Shown here piece by piece: positions 25,923 to 34,419 of a stretch of 64,000 nt of DNA. The stretch lies in NCBI RefSeq assembly GCF_014203545.1, contig NZ_JACHJG010000012.1, positions 186,001-250,000 of the forward strand, read 5' to 3'. A model generated the notes under the pieces. That model was not told the origin of the DNA. It searched no databases and saw only the letters and a list, made by a program, of their open reading frames with translations. The DNA is from Streptomyces netropsis (lineage in GTDB: Bacteria > Actinomycetota > Actinomycetes > Streptomycetales > Streptomycetaceae). The position numbers were made by a program, and so were the translations under genes. Position 1 is the stretch's first letter. The number at the start of each line of letters is the position of its first letter.

Positions 25923-26573
25923 ATGCACCACCGCTCCAAGGTCCTCTACGGGATGCTGGCCTCCGCACTGGGCATCGCACTCACCGCCTGCGGTGGTGAC
26001 GGAGGCGGTGAGGAGTCCGGCGCTTCCGAGGGCCGCACGGCGAAGAGCGGGAGCGGCAAGGCGAGCCCGGCCACGAGGGTGGAGTGGAGTCCCGCGCTGG
26101 CGATGGGACAGTCGGCTCCGGAGCTGTACGAGCCCCGGAATTCCGCTGGCGGGAAGTTCCAGGTAACCGCCACGAAGGTCGTCAAGGGAACCCAGAAGCA
26201 GATGAAGGACGGCCACTACGTCGAGGCCGATCGCACTCTGGAAGGCCGTACGCCGTACTTCGTGTACGTGACGTACCTGCTGAAGGAAGGGAAGCCGGGC
26301 GTAGCCAATCCCGATCTCAATGCCCATGCCGTGGTCCTCGACGAGAACGGCGACACGGCAGCGAAGCGACCGGTCGTCCACTCGGGCTATGTCGAGGGTG
26401 GTTGCCCGGTGGGGGACATCTACATGGGCTGGGACGTCGGCGAGAAGCGCACTCTGTGCTCGATCTACATCGGGGATCCGTCGAAGCGGCCCGCCCGACT
26501 CGCCTGGAGCACGGCCGCGGAGACCGCCGACGACTACAAGAAGGGTGCCTCTTGGGCGTGGACCGCCCAGTGA
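25923..26573 (+). CDS. Secreted lipoprotein of unknown function
   Basis: Lipoprotein of 216 residues. The signal peptide MHHRSKVLYGMLASALGIAL ends in the lipobox LTAC, with lipidation predicted at Cys23. A Gly/Ser-rich linker follows (residues 24-50), then a beta-rich domain with GKFQVTATKVVKGT and YFVYVTYLLKEG. Two later Cys (in GGCPVGD and TLCSIY) may form a disulphide. This resembles Streptomyces lipoproteins with a DUF4352-like immunoglobulin fold; the assignment is tentative. Confidence 0.82.
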   Translation: MHHRSKVLYGMLASALGIALTACGGDGGGEESGASEGRTAKSGSGKASPATRVEWSPALAMGQSAPELYEPRNSAGGKFQVTATKVVKGTQKQMKDGHYVEADRTLEGRTPYFVYVTYLLKEGKPGVANPDLNAHAVVLDENGDTAAKRPVVHSGYVEGGCPVGDIYMGWDVGEKRTLCSIYIGDPSKRPARLAWSTAAETADDYKKGASWAWTAQ

Positions 26574-26622
26574 CCGGACGAACGACGAACTCTCCTTGAT
26601 GTGAGCCGAAGCGGCGGCGCCG

Positions 26623-27255
26623 TCAGTCGAACCGGACGTGCCGCGCCCCCGTCCAGGCCCGGCGCAGCCGCCCCCGGAGCGGACTGTCCGTGTTCGGGGT
26701 GAGCGTCAGACCGGCGGAGCCCGCGATGTGGTCGGCGACCCGCGCGATCGGGATGTGGTCGGTCCACACGTGCTCGGCGAACTCCGCATCGCGCAGCCGC
26801 TCCAGACACAGGTCGAGCTTCGACACCGCGAAGCTCTCCCGGCGCAAAGGGGCGTCCTTGCCGGCGACGAGCCGCACGGCGTGCCCGAAGCCACGCTCGC
26901 TCAGCCGTCGCAGCACCGTCTCCCGCCGGGCCAGCAGCGCGAAGTGCCGCACGTCGTGGCCCTGTTCACGCAGCCGGCCGACGACCTCCCGGAAGTACCC
27001 GGGCTCCACGACCGTCATCGGGACGATCACCGTGCCCTCGTGCGCGGTGAGCGTCCGGTCCAGTACCTCGTACACGCCCTGCCGCCAGGCCGGAAGGTCC
27101 TGGAAGTCACCGCGCAGGGCCGGGGGCGTCATCCGGTGCAGGCCGAAGCCGACGTGTTCGGGGTCGCAGATGACGCTGCCGGGGAGCCGGCGCTGGATCT
27201 CGTGCGCGGTCTGCGTTTTTCCGCCACCGAAGGGGCCATTGATCCACAAGAGCAT
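26623..27255 (-). CDS. TmrB-like P-loop kinase/ATPase
   Basis: Nucleotide-binding protein of 210 residues. Right after the start is a Walker A motif, LLWINGPFGGGKTQTAHEI, as in Bacillus TmrB (tunicamycin resistance). TVIVPMTVVEPGYFREVVGR may contain the Walker B strand, and LLARRETVLRRLSERG contributes arginines. The family includes small-molecule kinases and antibiotic-resistance ATPases; the substrate cannot be read from the sequence. ATG at 27255 (MLLWING), with AGGG nine bases before; the extension to 27345 is Arg-rich and unlikely. Confidence 0.82.
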   Translation of the reverse strand: MLLWINGPFGGGKTQTAHEIQRRLPGSVICDPEHVGFGLHRMTPPALRGDFQDLPAWRQGVYEVLDRTLTAHEGTVIVPMTVVEPGYFREVVGRLREQGHDVRHFALLARRETVLRRLSERGFGHAVRLVAGKDAPLRRESFAVSKLDLCLERLRDAEFAEHVWTDHIPIARVADHIAGSAGLTLTPNTDSPLRGRLRRAWTGARHVRFD

Positions 27256-27349
27256 GCACAAGACCCTACGAGACGCCCTTTCGGTGGCGCGGAATCGGGG
27301 ACCCACCCGGTCGGCCCGGCGCAGTGCCGGACCGACCGGGCGCACGGCG

Positions 27350-28054
27350 TCAGTGCGGTTGGTGGACCAGGACCGGCGTCTGCTGCTCCGCCTTGGCCTC
27401 GGCCGCGTACCTGTCGACGTACTCCTGTTCCGACAGCTTCAGGAGCGCGTACATGATCTCGTCCGTGGCGGCCCGCAGCACCTCGCGCCGCTCCTCCATC
27501 CCCGCGTAGCGGGAGAAGTCCAACGGCTTCCCGAAGCGGATGGTGATCGGCATGAGACGCGGGAGCCGACGCCCGATCGGCTGGGACTCGAACGTGCCGA
27601 TCATCGCGCACGGAATCACCGGCGCCCCCGACCGTATCGCCATGGCCGCCACCCCCACCTTCCCCTTGTAGAGCCGCCCGTCGTGCGAGCGCGTCCCCTC
27701 GGGATAGATGCCGAGCAGCTCCCGCCTGCCCAGCACGCGCAGGCCCTCCTCGACCGCCGCCCGACCGGCCCCCTCACCGGACCGGTCCACCGGGATCTGC
27801 CCGTTGACCCGGAAGAACGCCGCGGTCAGCCGGCCTTTGAGGCCGCGGCCCGTGAAGTACTCCTTCTTGCACAGGAAGGTGACCCGGCGCTTGATCATCA
27901 CGGGCATGAGGAAGCTGTCGCAGAACGACAGATGGTTCCCCGCGATGATCGCCGCACCCGCGTGCGGAACGTGCTCCAGCCCCTCGACCCGCGGCCGGAA
28001 GAGCCACCGCAGCAACGGCACCAGTACCACGGCCCTGAACACGTAGTAGAACAA
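27350..28054 (-). CDS. 1-acyl-sn-glycerol-3-phosphate acyltransferase (PlsC family)
   Basis: Membrane-associated phospholipid acyltransferase of 234 residues. Catalytic block I is NHLSFCDS, the H-x4-D motif, at about 40-47. Block III is IYPEGTRS around 116-123. PVIPCAMIGT gives block IV. A hydrophobic N-terminus (YYVFRAVVLVPLLRWLF) anchors it. TTG at 28054 is used, with AGAGG nine bases upstream; GTG four codons later is an alternative. It would make phosphatidic acid for membrane lipids. Confidence 0.92.
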   Translation of the reverse strand: MFYYVFRAVVLVPLLRWLFRPRVEGLEHVPHAGAAIIAGNHLSFCDSFLMPVMIKRRVTFLCKKEYFTGRGLKGRLTAAFFRVNGQIPVDRSGEGAGRAAVEEGLRVLGRRELLGIYPEGTRSHDGRLYKGKVGVAAMAIRSGAPVIPCAMIGTFESQPIGRRLPRLMPITIRFGKPLDFSRYAGMEERREVLRAATDEIMYALLKLSEQEYVDRYAAEAKAEQQTPVLVHQPH

Positions 28055-28215
28055 GTCAGTGAGCCTCTCTCCGTAAGCGACCCCCGTGCCGAGGGACGGT
28101 AAACCGCCGGGAGTGACGAGCGGGAGAGTGCCACTTGAGCCATGAGAGGAAAGCCGACGGTGGCCGGAAGTGGTGGTCGTGCACCCTGCCGCAGCCGCGC
28201 CGCAAGCGCGGCCCT

Positions 28216-28779
28216 CTACTCGGCCGGTTCGAGCACGGCCTCGACGTCGACGATGACGTCGATCATGTCACTGACGACCACCCCGCCCCGGTCGACCACG
28301 TCGTTCCAACTGACCCCGAAGTCATGTCGGTTCACCCGGGCCTTGGCCGTGAAGCCGGCGCGGCGCCTGGGCCCGATGTCCTGGCCGTCCTCCCACCAGG
28401 GGGTGTCCCATTGCCCCAGATACGACACGTCGAAGGTCACGGGATGTGTCACTCCGCGTACGGTGAGATCGCCGGTGACCTCGAACCCCGTCGCGCTCAC
28501 CCGATGGACGCGCGAGGAGTCGAACGTCCAGGTCGGGTGGTTGTCGACATCGAAGAAGTCGGCACTGCGCAGGTGGGCGTCGCGCTCGGGCTGCCCGGTG
28601 TACACCTGGGTCGCGTCGATCGTCGCTTCGACACGGGCCTTCTCCGGCTCGTCGGGGTCGACCTCCATCACACCACGCACGTTCTTGAACTGACCGCGCA
28701 CGTAGGTGACCATCATGTGCCTGGCGCAGAACTCCGCACCGGTGTGACCGGGCTCGAAGACCCACTTCGTCGTGACCAT
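28216..28779 (-). CDS. YceI family protein
   Basis: Lipocalin-like beta-barrel protein of 187 residues of the YceI family, which binds isoprenoid or amphiphilic ligands. Signature segments: WVFEPGHTGAEFCARHMMVT at residues 6-25, VRGQFKNVRGVMEVDP, SADFFDVDNHPTWTFDS near 88, GDLTVRGVTHPVTFDV near 120, and the ending DFGVSWNDVVDRGGVVVSD. No signal peptide, so it is cytoplasmic. GTG/ATG choice: ATG at 28779. Ligand unknown. Confidence 0.93.
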   Translation of the reverse strand: MVTTKWVFEPGHTGAEFCARHMMVTYVRGQFKNVRGVMEVDPDEPEKARVEATIDATQVYTGQPERDAHLRSADFFDVDNHPTWTFDSSRVHRVSATGFEVTGDLTVRGVTHPVTFDVSYLGQWDTPWWEDGQDIGPRRRAGFTAKARVNRHDFGVSWNDVVDRGGVVVSDMIDVIVDVEAVLEPAE

Positions 28780-28865
28780 GGCAGCTCCCTGGGCTTGCCC
28801 CCTCAGCCAGCGTAGGACGGGAGCGCCGAGTATTCCTGTGGAAGGAATCCGGGTACGGTGATCCG

Positions 28866-29384
28866 GTGGGGAATGTGTACGGAGGCGGTGGTCACGACCT
28901 CTATCTGTCGAACGGTGGCACCGCGGTCTTCGCCGACACGCTCATGCTCGCGGTCACCGCGCTGGCCGTCACGGACTGGGATTTCCGCTTCGCGGCCCTC
29001 ATCGCACGCCAGGACCAGTCCCTCATGGGCTCCGGCGCGGTCGGGTTCGCGCTGGAGGACGTCGACTGGGGCGAGGACCCCACCGAGTGGGCCCGGAACA
29101 AGCGCTTCGTTCTTGACGTCGCCGGTCTGGCCCTCGACCGCCACCGCTGGGACGAGCTCGGCTACGAGCCGCCCTTCGCCCTGAAGTATCTGCACCGGTT
29201 CCGCCGCATCGTCGCGGCCTTCGATCCGTCCACCGCCACCGGGGAGCCGGACGAACTGCCGGCTCCCCATGACGTGATCCCCGCCTCCTGCGTGCGGGAC
29301 CGGGTGCTCACCCCGCTGGCCTGGTGCGACGCGTGCATGTTCTGCGGCCGTGACCGGGGTGTCCGAACCGGCCCGGTGCGCTAG
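28866..29384 (+). CDS. Conserved hypothetical protein
   Basis: Protein of 172 residues with no family I recognise. It opens MGNVYGGGGHDLYLSNGGTA, has a hydrophobic helix (LMLAVTALAVTDWDFRFAAL) and several Trp, and ends with a CDACMFC cluster that could bind a metal. Codon use is typical of the host. Its stop and that of the convergent GNAT gene share the palindrome CTAG at 29381-29384. Start GTG at 28866; an in-frame GTG three codons later is possible. Confidence 0.65.
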   Translation: MGNVYGGGGHDLYLSNGGTAVFADTLMLAVTALAVTDWDFRFAALIARQDQSLMGSGAVGFALEDVDWGEDPTEWARNKRFVLDVAGLALDRHRWDELGYEPPFALKYLHRFRRIVAAFDPSTATGEPDELPAPHDVIPASCVRDRVLTPLAWCDACMFCGRDRGVRTGPVR

Positions 29385-29818
29385 AGCCGTCCGTAGGCCA
29401 TCCAGTTGCCGGGCATCTCCAGCGGCTGGAAGCCGATCTTCTCGTAGACGCCGTGGGCGTCCCCGGTCGAGAGCAGGATGCGGTTCAGACCGAAGGGCGC
29501 GAGGTGGTCACGGACGGCCGTGACCAGCCCCGTGCCGAGTCCCTTTCCCCGTGCCCTGCGGTCGACGTAGACATCGCACAGCCAGGCGAACGTGGCACGG
29601 TCCGTGACCACCCGCGCATAGGCGACCTGGGCGCCCGATGCCTTCTCGTACGCGCCGAAGTTCAGCGAACCGGCTATCGCGCTGTCCTGCTTCTCGCGCG
29701 AGCGGCCCAGCGCCCAATACGCGTCGGTGGAGAGCCAATGATGCACCAAGGCGCTGTCCAGGCGGGCCGGGTCGCTCGTGAACTCATAGTCGTCGATCAC
29801 GAAAGTCGACCCTGCCAC
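29381..29818 (-). CDS. GNAT-family N-acetyltransferase
   Basis: Acetyltransferase of 145 residues. The acetyl-CoA-binding motif A is VDRRARGKGLGTGLVTAVRD at about 85-104, following DVYV. GVYEKIGFQPLEMP near the C-terminus is motif B. The N-terminal half (LVHHWLSTDAYWALGRSREK) matches the small subgroup found as singletons in many bacteria. The acceptor is unknown. It is convergent with the hypothetical gene at 28866, sharing its stop bases. Confidence 0.9.
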   Translation of the reverse strand: MAGSTFVIDDYEFTSDPARLDSALVHHWLSTDAYWALGRSREKQDSAIAGSLNFGAYEKASGAQVAYARVVTDRATFAWLCDVYVDRRARGKGLGTGLVTAVRDHLAPFGLNRILLSTGDAHGVYEKIGFQPLEMPGNWMAYGRL

Positions 29819-29879
29819 AGGCGGCCGGGATCTCGCACCGGGGTATTCCCCGGACCGAGTCGGACACTGCCCTGACGGA

Positions 29880-31562
29880 TCACCGCAGGCCCGGCAGGCT
29901 CCGCAACTCGCCGATCTCGAAGGCCTTCGCGAGCAGCACGAAGAGGAACACCATCGTGAAGCCTCCCGCCGTGAGACTCAGGGCCGGGGCCCACGCGGTC
30001 GGGACGAGGTCCGTGGGGCAGGCGCGGGCCGCGAGCCAGCCGAGGGTGCCGGCCAGCACCGCGGAAGCGGTGAGCTTGCCGTAGGTGCGGCACAGCCTCC
30101 GGCCGTCGAGCCGGCCGTCCAGACGCCGCCGCAGCACCAGCGCGGTGACGAACAGGCCCACGGCATACGAGACGGCGTAGGCGGCGGCCATGCCGGTGAC
30201 CGCCCAGCGGGCGGGCAGCAGGAAATGACAGGCGGTGGCCAGGCCGATATTGACGGCGCTGATCCACAGGGCCATCCGGAACGGCGTACGGGTGTCCTCG
30301 AAGGCATAGAAGCCGCGGAGGAGCAGGTACTGCGCGGAGAAGGGCATCAGGCCCAGTCCGAAGGCCTGGAGCATGTGCCCGAGAGGCCGGGTGGACGCGG
30401 CATCGGCCGCGCCGTGCGCGAACAGCAACTGCGCGATCTGCGGGCCGAAAGCGAGGAAGAAGAAGGCGGCGGGAACGATGACGACGCCGCTGACCCGCAG
30501 GGCCCGGGAGAGGTCACCCCGCAGGTCGTCGAGGCGGTGTTCGGCGACGGCCCGGGTCATCCGCGGCAGCAGCGCCGTGACCAGCGTGACCGTGACGATC
30601 GACTGCGGCAGCATCCAGATCGTCTGCGCGTAGGTGTAGGCGGTGAAACCCACACCGTCGTGGGGCAGCGCCTTGTCCGCCGCGGTGGCGTAGTGCGTCA
30701 CCACGGTGGTGGCCACGAGGTTGACCAGCACGAACAGCAGAGTCCAGCGGGCCGCCGCGACGCTCTTGCGCAAGCCCGTGCCACGCCAGTCGAAACGCGG
30801 CCTGAAGCGGAAGCCGGCGGCGCGGACGCACGGAATCAAGGCAACGGCCTGCACGGCCAGGGCGAGCGTGGTGCCCACCCCGAGCAGCGTCACCTGCGTC
30901 GGGGTGATGTCCTCCACCCGGTCCGGGACGGTCATCATGCCGACGTACACGCCGAACATCGCGATCAGGATCACGTTGTTGAGGACCGGAGTCCACATCA
31001 TCGCCCCGAACTTCCCCCGGGCGTTGAGCACTTGTCCCAAAATGCTGAACAGACCGTAGAAGAAGATCTGCGGAAGCAGGAACCGGGCGAAGACCACGGT
31101 CAGCTCGAACGCGGCGTGGTTGTCCGGCGAGTCCGTCTGGTAGACGCTGATGATCTGCGGAGCGGCCCACACGGCCAGCAGCGTGCCGATGCCGAGCACG
31201 GACAGCACGAGCGTCACCAGGCGTTGCTCGAAGGCCAGCCCGCCGTCCGCGTGCTCGACCCGGGCCCGGACCAGCTGGGGCACCAGCACCGAGTTCAGCG
31301 CCCCTCCGATGAACAGGAAGTACAAACTCGTCGGGACGACGTTGGCGTTGTTGTACGTGGTGGCGAGCAGGCCGGTCCCCAGGGCACCGGCCTGGAGTAT
31401 CTGTCTGATCAGCCCCGTCGCCCGGGACACCACCGTCCCCGCCGCCATCAGCAAGGACGAGCGCATCAGCCCGCCCTTGCCCGCCTCCGACCTCCGGGCG
31501 GCGTGCCGCCCCCTGTGTTGCTCACGCGACCGCGTCGCCGCGGCGTTCTTGCCCTCTGACAT
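29880..31562 (-). CDS. murJ: MurJ/MviN-type lipid II flippase
   Basis: Polytopic inner-membrane protein of 560 residues from the MOP (MATE-like) superfamily; MurJ flips lipid II outward for peptidoglycan synthesis. After a basic 30-residue tail it has about 14 hydrophobic helices. MurJ-like signatures include SSLLMAAGTVVSRATGLIRQ, TYNNANVVPTSLYFLFIGGA, ARFLLPQIFFYGLFSILGQV and RGFYAFEDTRTPF. Streptomyces usually carries more than one MurJ paralogue and this may be the non-essential one, since no division genes lie nearby. ATG at 31562; 90 bp downstream of the EF-G-domain gene. Confidence 0.88.
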   Translation of the reverse strand: MSEGKNAAATRSREQHRGRHAARRSEAGKGGLMRSSLLMAAGTVVSRATGLIRQILQAGALGTGLLATTYNNANVVPTSLYFLFIGGALNSVLVPQLVRARVEHADGGLAFEQRLVTLVLSVLGIGTLLAVWAAPQIISVYQTDSPDNHAAFELTVVFARFLLPQIFFYGLFSILGQVLNARGKFGAMMWTPVLNNVILIAMFGVYVGMMTVPDRVEDITPTQVTLLGVGTTLALAVQAVALIPCVRAAGFRFRPRFDWRGTGLRKSVAAARWTLLFVLVNLVATTVVTHYATAADKALPHDGVGFTAYTYAQTIWMLPQSIVTVTLVTALLPRMTRAVAEHRLDDLRGDLSRALRVSGVVIVPAAFFFLAFGPQIAQLLFAHGAADAASTRPLGHMLQAFGLGLMPFSAQYLLLRGFYAFEDTRTPFRMALWISAVNIGLATACHFLLPARWAVTGMAAAYAVSYAVGLFVTALVLRRRLDGRLDGRRLCRTYGKLTASAVLAGTLGWLAARACPTDLVPTAWAPALSLTAGGFTMVFLFVLLAKAFEIGELRSLPGLR

Positions 31563-31652
31563 GGGCTCAAATCTATGGTGCGGAGATCATTGGCTCTTCC
31601 GTCCCTACCGGGCAGACGTGACGCACCGGCGTCGGGCCATCCGGCGCCGGTG

Positions 31653-32537
31653 TCAGACGCGGGGCCCGCGGGGGTGGGCCGGCCAGGGGTCGACGGGGCG
31701 TGGGGCGCCCCCTTCCGCACAGCAGCGGAGGGCCTCCGCTGCTGCCCTGCGGCCGGCTTTGGCGAAGACCACCTCGTTGGAATCGACCTCATGCCACTTC
31801 GCGTCGTGCAGCCGGACCCGGAAGGCCGCGGTGGGCACCCGACGGGTACCGGACGCGCAGAGCGTGTGATGGACACCGTGCTCGAACGCGTCGGCGAATT
31901 CGCGCGGGAGGCGGTCCTCCGGAACCTCCGCGGCGAACTCGAAGAGGAGGCCCGAGTCGGCGGGGAGCGGTTCGAAGTCGGTGGTGGCGATGGCGAAGAC
32001 TCCGCAGGCGGCGGACGTGACGAGTCGGACGTGCACATCACGGACGGTGCGACCGGGCACACTCGGCCGGGGGCCGGGCACGTCGTACTCCGGCACCGGG
32101 TGCGTCGCCGTACGGGCGGACGGCCAGCGGGTGACGTACGGGCGCGGGAGGACGCCTTCATGGATGCAGTGGCCCGCCTCACGGGCGGCACGCCGCCCGG
32201 CCCACGCGAACCCGGCAGCGGTCGACTCGTCTTCGCGCCAGCGCGCGTCACGCAGCCGTACGCGCACCGCGTACGGCGGCACGCCGTTGAACGACCACGC
32301 GCGCAGCTCCGCGAGAACGCCCTCGCCGAACGCCGCACCGAACTCCGGCGGCAGTTCGGCCGCGGGCACCTCGTTGACGAACGCGAGGACGTCGGAGCCC
32401 TCTCCCTCGGGCACCAGCGGTTCGAAGTCGGCCGACGCGAGGGCATAGGGCCGCAGGCCACCCGCACTCGACAGGAACGCCTGCACGTCGCGCACCGGCT
32501 GCTTCAGGCGGAGGGGGTAGTCGCGCACTCGGGGCAT
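31653..32537 (-). CDS. Protein made of two tandem EF-G domain IV copies
   Basis: Residues about 166-286 of this 294-residue protein align by eye with domain IV of elongation factor G. Matching stretches are DFEPLPADSGLLFEF, LPREFADAFEHGVHHTL, then FRVRLHDAKWHEVDSNEVVF, AGRRAAAEAL and APRPVDPW, the same order as VEPLP..SGFEF, IPKEY, LYDGSYHEVDSSEMAF and AGS.A.KEA in bacterial EF-G. Residues about 16-138 repeat the same pattern (DFEPLVPEGEG, LPPEFGAAFGEGV, RVRLRDARWREDES, AGRRAAREA). No GTPase or other EF-G domain is present. Copy 2 keeps the tip histidine (H249); copy 1 has Arg there (R101). In EF-G this domain enters the ribosomal A site. Here a role on the ribosome or another RNA is only inference. 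ATG at 32537. Confidence 0.8.
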   Translation of the reverse strand: MPRVRDYPLRLKQPVRDVQAFLSSAGGLRPYALASADFEPLVPEGEGSDVLAFVNEVPAAELPPEFGAAFGEGVLAELRAWSFNGVPPYAVRVRLRDARWREDESTAAGFAWAGRRAAREAGHCIHEGVLPRPYVTRWPSARTATHPVPEYDVPGPRPSVPGRTVRDVHVRLVTSAACGVFAIATTDFEPLPADSGLLFEFAAEVPEDRLPREFADAFEHGVHHTLCASGTRRVPTAAFRVRLHDAKWHEVDSNEVVFAKAGRRAAAEALRCCAEGGAPRPVDPWPAHPRGPRV

Positions 32538-32641
32538 GGGACCACCGTAGGTCCTCGCACCCCGCTCCGGGCGGCATCACCGGCCCGCCACGACGGTGTT
32601 CCGGATGTGTGACTGTCTGCTCGTCCCTTTACAGTCACGGG

Positions 32642-33640
32642 ATGCGGCGTACGAATCTCACCGGCTCCGACGGAACCTGGGCGGCCTTGCTCCTGGACGT
32701 CCGGGAGCGGCCCCGGCCGGCCCTCCGCGTACTGACCGCCGAGAACCGGCTGATGCTCGCTCAGGGCACGGACCCCCTGCTGCTCGGCATCGTGGATCCA
32801 GGCCGGGCCGGCGTGCAGTTCCTCCGGACCACGCGCTACCGCCCCCTCGTACCGCCGCTGAGGGCCCACACCGCCCGCGCCCACGCGGGTTCCGTACAGC
32901 GCTGGGCACACCGCTTCGCGGAGGTGCTGGCCACGACGCCCGACGGGCCTCTGCACGACGGACGCTGGGTGCTGTCCCGGGACGTCCTGCTGTGCCGCTG
33001 GAACCACGGTCGCCGACCGCTCGCCGAATACTGGCGCTCCATGCTCATCGAGGGTGAACCCGGCGGGTACATCGACTGGTACGACCATGCCGGCTCGTGG
33101 GAGATCCTTCCGCTGCGGGTCATGCCCGACGCCGACGACAGCAGAGTCAAGGCCTACCGGAAACAGGCCCGCGAGGGGATCCTCCCGCCCGTTCTCCTCT
33201 GGTGGGTCAGCGGTCTGGACAGCCACGTGGTCCTGGACGGGCACGCTCGTCTCACCGCGGCGATCGCCGAGTCCGTGGAACCCGCCGTGCTGGAACTCCA
33301 GCGCGCCACCCCCGAGGACGAGGTGGTCACCGGAACCCGGCAGGCCGTAGCGGCGTACGAGGCCGAACTGGCCAGGTTCGCCGAGCTGCGCGCCGTCCGC
33401 GGCCCCGGCGTTCCCGACGGAGCCGGTACCGCCGGGCCGGTGCTCGCCCGTCGGCTCCTCGCCCTCCGGGCCGAACACCGCCCCACCTGGGCCTGGCCGC
33501 TGCCCGGCGGCATCGAGCAGTGGCACCGCGTCGCCCGCGAGCACGACGTGCCCGGCCCGCGCGGCGATCTCACCGTCCCCTCCACCGCGGCCGAGCCTGA
33601 TCGCGGTGGTGCGGGACAACCTTCAACCTCGACTTCTTAA
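32642..33640 (+). CDS. Conserved hypothetical protein with ParB-like motif
   Basis: Protein of 332 residues, unknown function. The middle contains VVLDGHARLTAAIAE at about 200-214, reminiscent of the DGHRR/DGHHRL loop of ParB/sulfiredoxin-type nucleases and ATPases, preceded by PLRVMPDADDSRVKAYRKQA. Trp-rich stretches (IDWYDHAGSWEILP) surround it. No membrane segment or signal. I chose ATG at 32642 (MRRTNL); an upstream GTG-type extension to 32609 is weakly supported. It is divergent from the EF-G-domain-IV gene (104 bp gap). Confidence 0.6.
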   Translation: MRRTNLTGSDGTWAALLLDVRERPRPALRVLTAENRLMLAQGTDPLLLGIVDPGRAGVQFLRTTRYRPLVPPLRAHTARAHAGSVQRWAHRFAEVLATTPDGPLHDGRWVLSRDVLLCRWNHGRRPLAEYWRSMLIEGEPGGYIDWYDHAGSWEILPLRVMPDADDSRVKAYRKQAREGILPPVLLWWVSGLDSHVVLDGHARLTAAIAESVEPAVLELQRATPEDEVVTGTRQAVAAYEAELARFAELRAVRGPGVPDGAGTAGPVLARRLLALRAEHRPTWAWPLPGGIEQWHRVAREHDVPGPRGDLTVPSTAAEPDRGGAGQPSTSTS

Positions 33641-33772
33641 GATTCAGCAAGAGACCCTGAGAGACACCAAAAATCACCCTTCGCCCAAAAGGGGTCATTC
33701 TCTATTACGGATTGGCTCAACGGGCATACTTTCGCCTATCATTTGGACTGTCTTCGAGAAGGGAAAACCGCA

Positions 33773-34201
33773 ATGGCCGTCAAGTTTGTCCAGGTCGACG
33801 AATCCGAAAAGGGTGAGCCGGGAGTGGAAGAGGCTGTCACCACTACGGTAGTCGGCGGCCAGACGCTTACGACGACAACCTACGGGCGTCTGCTCCAGCA
33901 CGACGACCTGAAGCCGGATGTCACCGAGGGCGTTTTCTCGGTCGAGCTTCTGGTCGCCGCCAAGGGCACCGAGGAGTACGACACGGGGGAGCAGAACGAG
34001 GACGGCAGCCCGAAGATCGCCATGCGACCGTGCGTGGTCTACGAGCGCCGGGAGCTGGACATGGGTGAGGACACCTTCAAGGAATACCTGGAGGCCATTC
34101 AGCCGTATGCGGCTGCTTCCCGGGAGGCTCAGCAGGTTCCGGCGCAGGCCCGAAAGCGTCGCGCGAAGACGTCCAAGCCGACCGCGGGCGAACCTGTATA
34201 A
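33773..34201 (+). CDS. Small acidic protein with basic tail, possibly Lsr2-like
   Basis: Protein of 142 residues with no firm assignment. After an acidic beta-rich first half (VTTTVVGGQTLTTTTYGRLL), residues about 92-115 read RRELDMGEDTFKEYLEAIQP then YAAASREA. By eye this echoes the Lsr2 dimerisation segment (EIDL...KLR..L.PYVAAGR). The tail has a basic KRRAKTSK patch where Lsr2 has its DNA-binding half. The classic RGR AT-hook is absent. Upstream DNA (33640-33772) is clearly more AT-rich than the surroundings and the gene ends at a strong T-tailed terminator, both suggesting acquired DNA. ATG at 33773 follows AGAAGGGA. Confidence 0.6.
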   Translation: MAVKFVQVDESEKGEPGVEEAVTTTVVGGQTLTTTTYGRLLQHDDLKPDVTEGVFSVELLVAAKGTEEYDTGEQNEDGSPKIAMRPCVVYERRELDMGEDTFKEYLEAIQPYAAASREAQQVPAQARKRRAKTSKPTAGEPV

Positions 34202-34235
34202 GGGTTTTTAGTCAGGCGCCCCAAAGGCAATCTCC

Positions 34236-34268
34236 AAAGGCGGCCACTGATTCGGTGGTCGCCTTTTT
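34236..34268 (+). terminator. Rho-independent terminator
   Basis: AAAGGCGGCCAC pairs with GTGGTCGCCTTT (one G-T pair, 7-nt loop) and is followed by a T-run and CG. It lies 35 bp after the stop at 34201. A T-tailed terminator like this is unusual in this GC-rich window. Confidence 0.85.
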
Positions 34269-34367
34269 CGCGCCCCTGGCGAACGAGTGCGTCTATGGTG
34301 TCACTCGGAAATCGGGAATTGCGGGACGTGGATTTGCTTCGAGCCGGTCGTCATTCCTGTAAAAGGC

Positions 34368-34401
34368 ACCGCCCCGCACCTCTTCCATGGTGCGGGGCGG
34401 T
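34368..34401 (-). terminator. Terminator for the leftward hydrolase gene
   Basis: Perfect 12-bp arms ACCGCCCCGCAC and GTGCGGGGCGGT with a 10-nt loop. On the reverse strand the stem is followed by GCCTTTTAC, giving a short U-tract. It lies 18 bp past the hydrolase stop. Confidence 0.8.
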
Positions 34402-34419
34402 CTCTTCTCATCCGGACCG

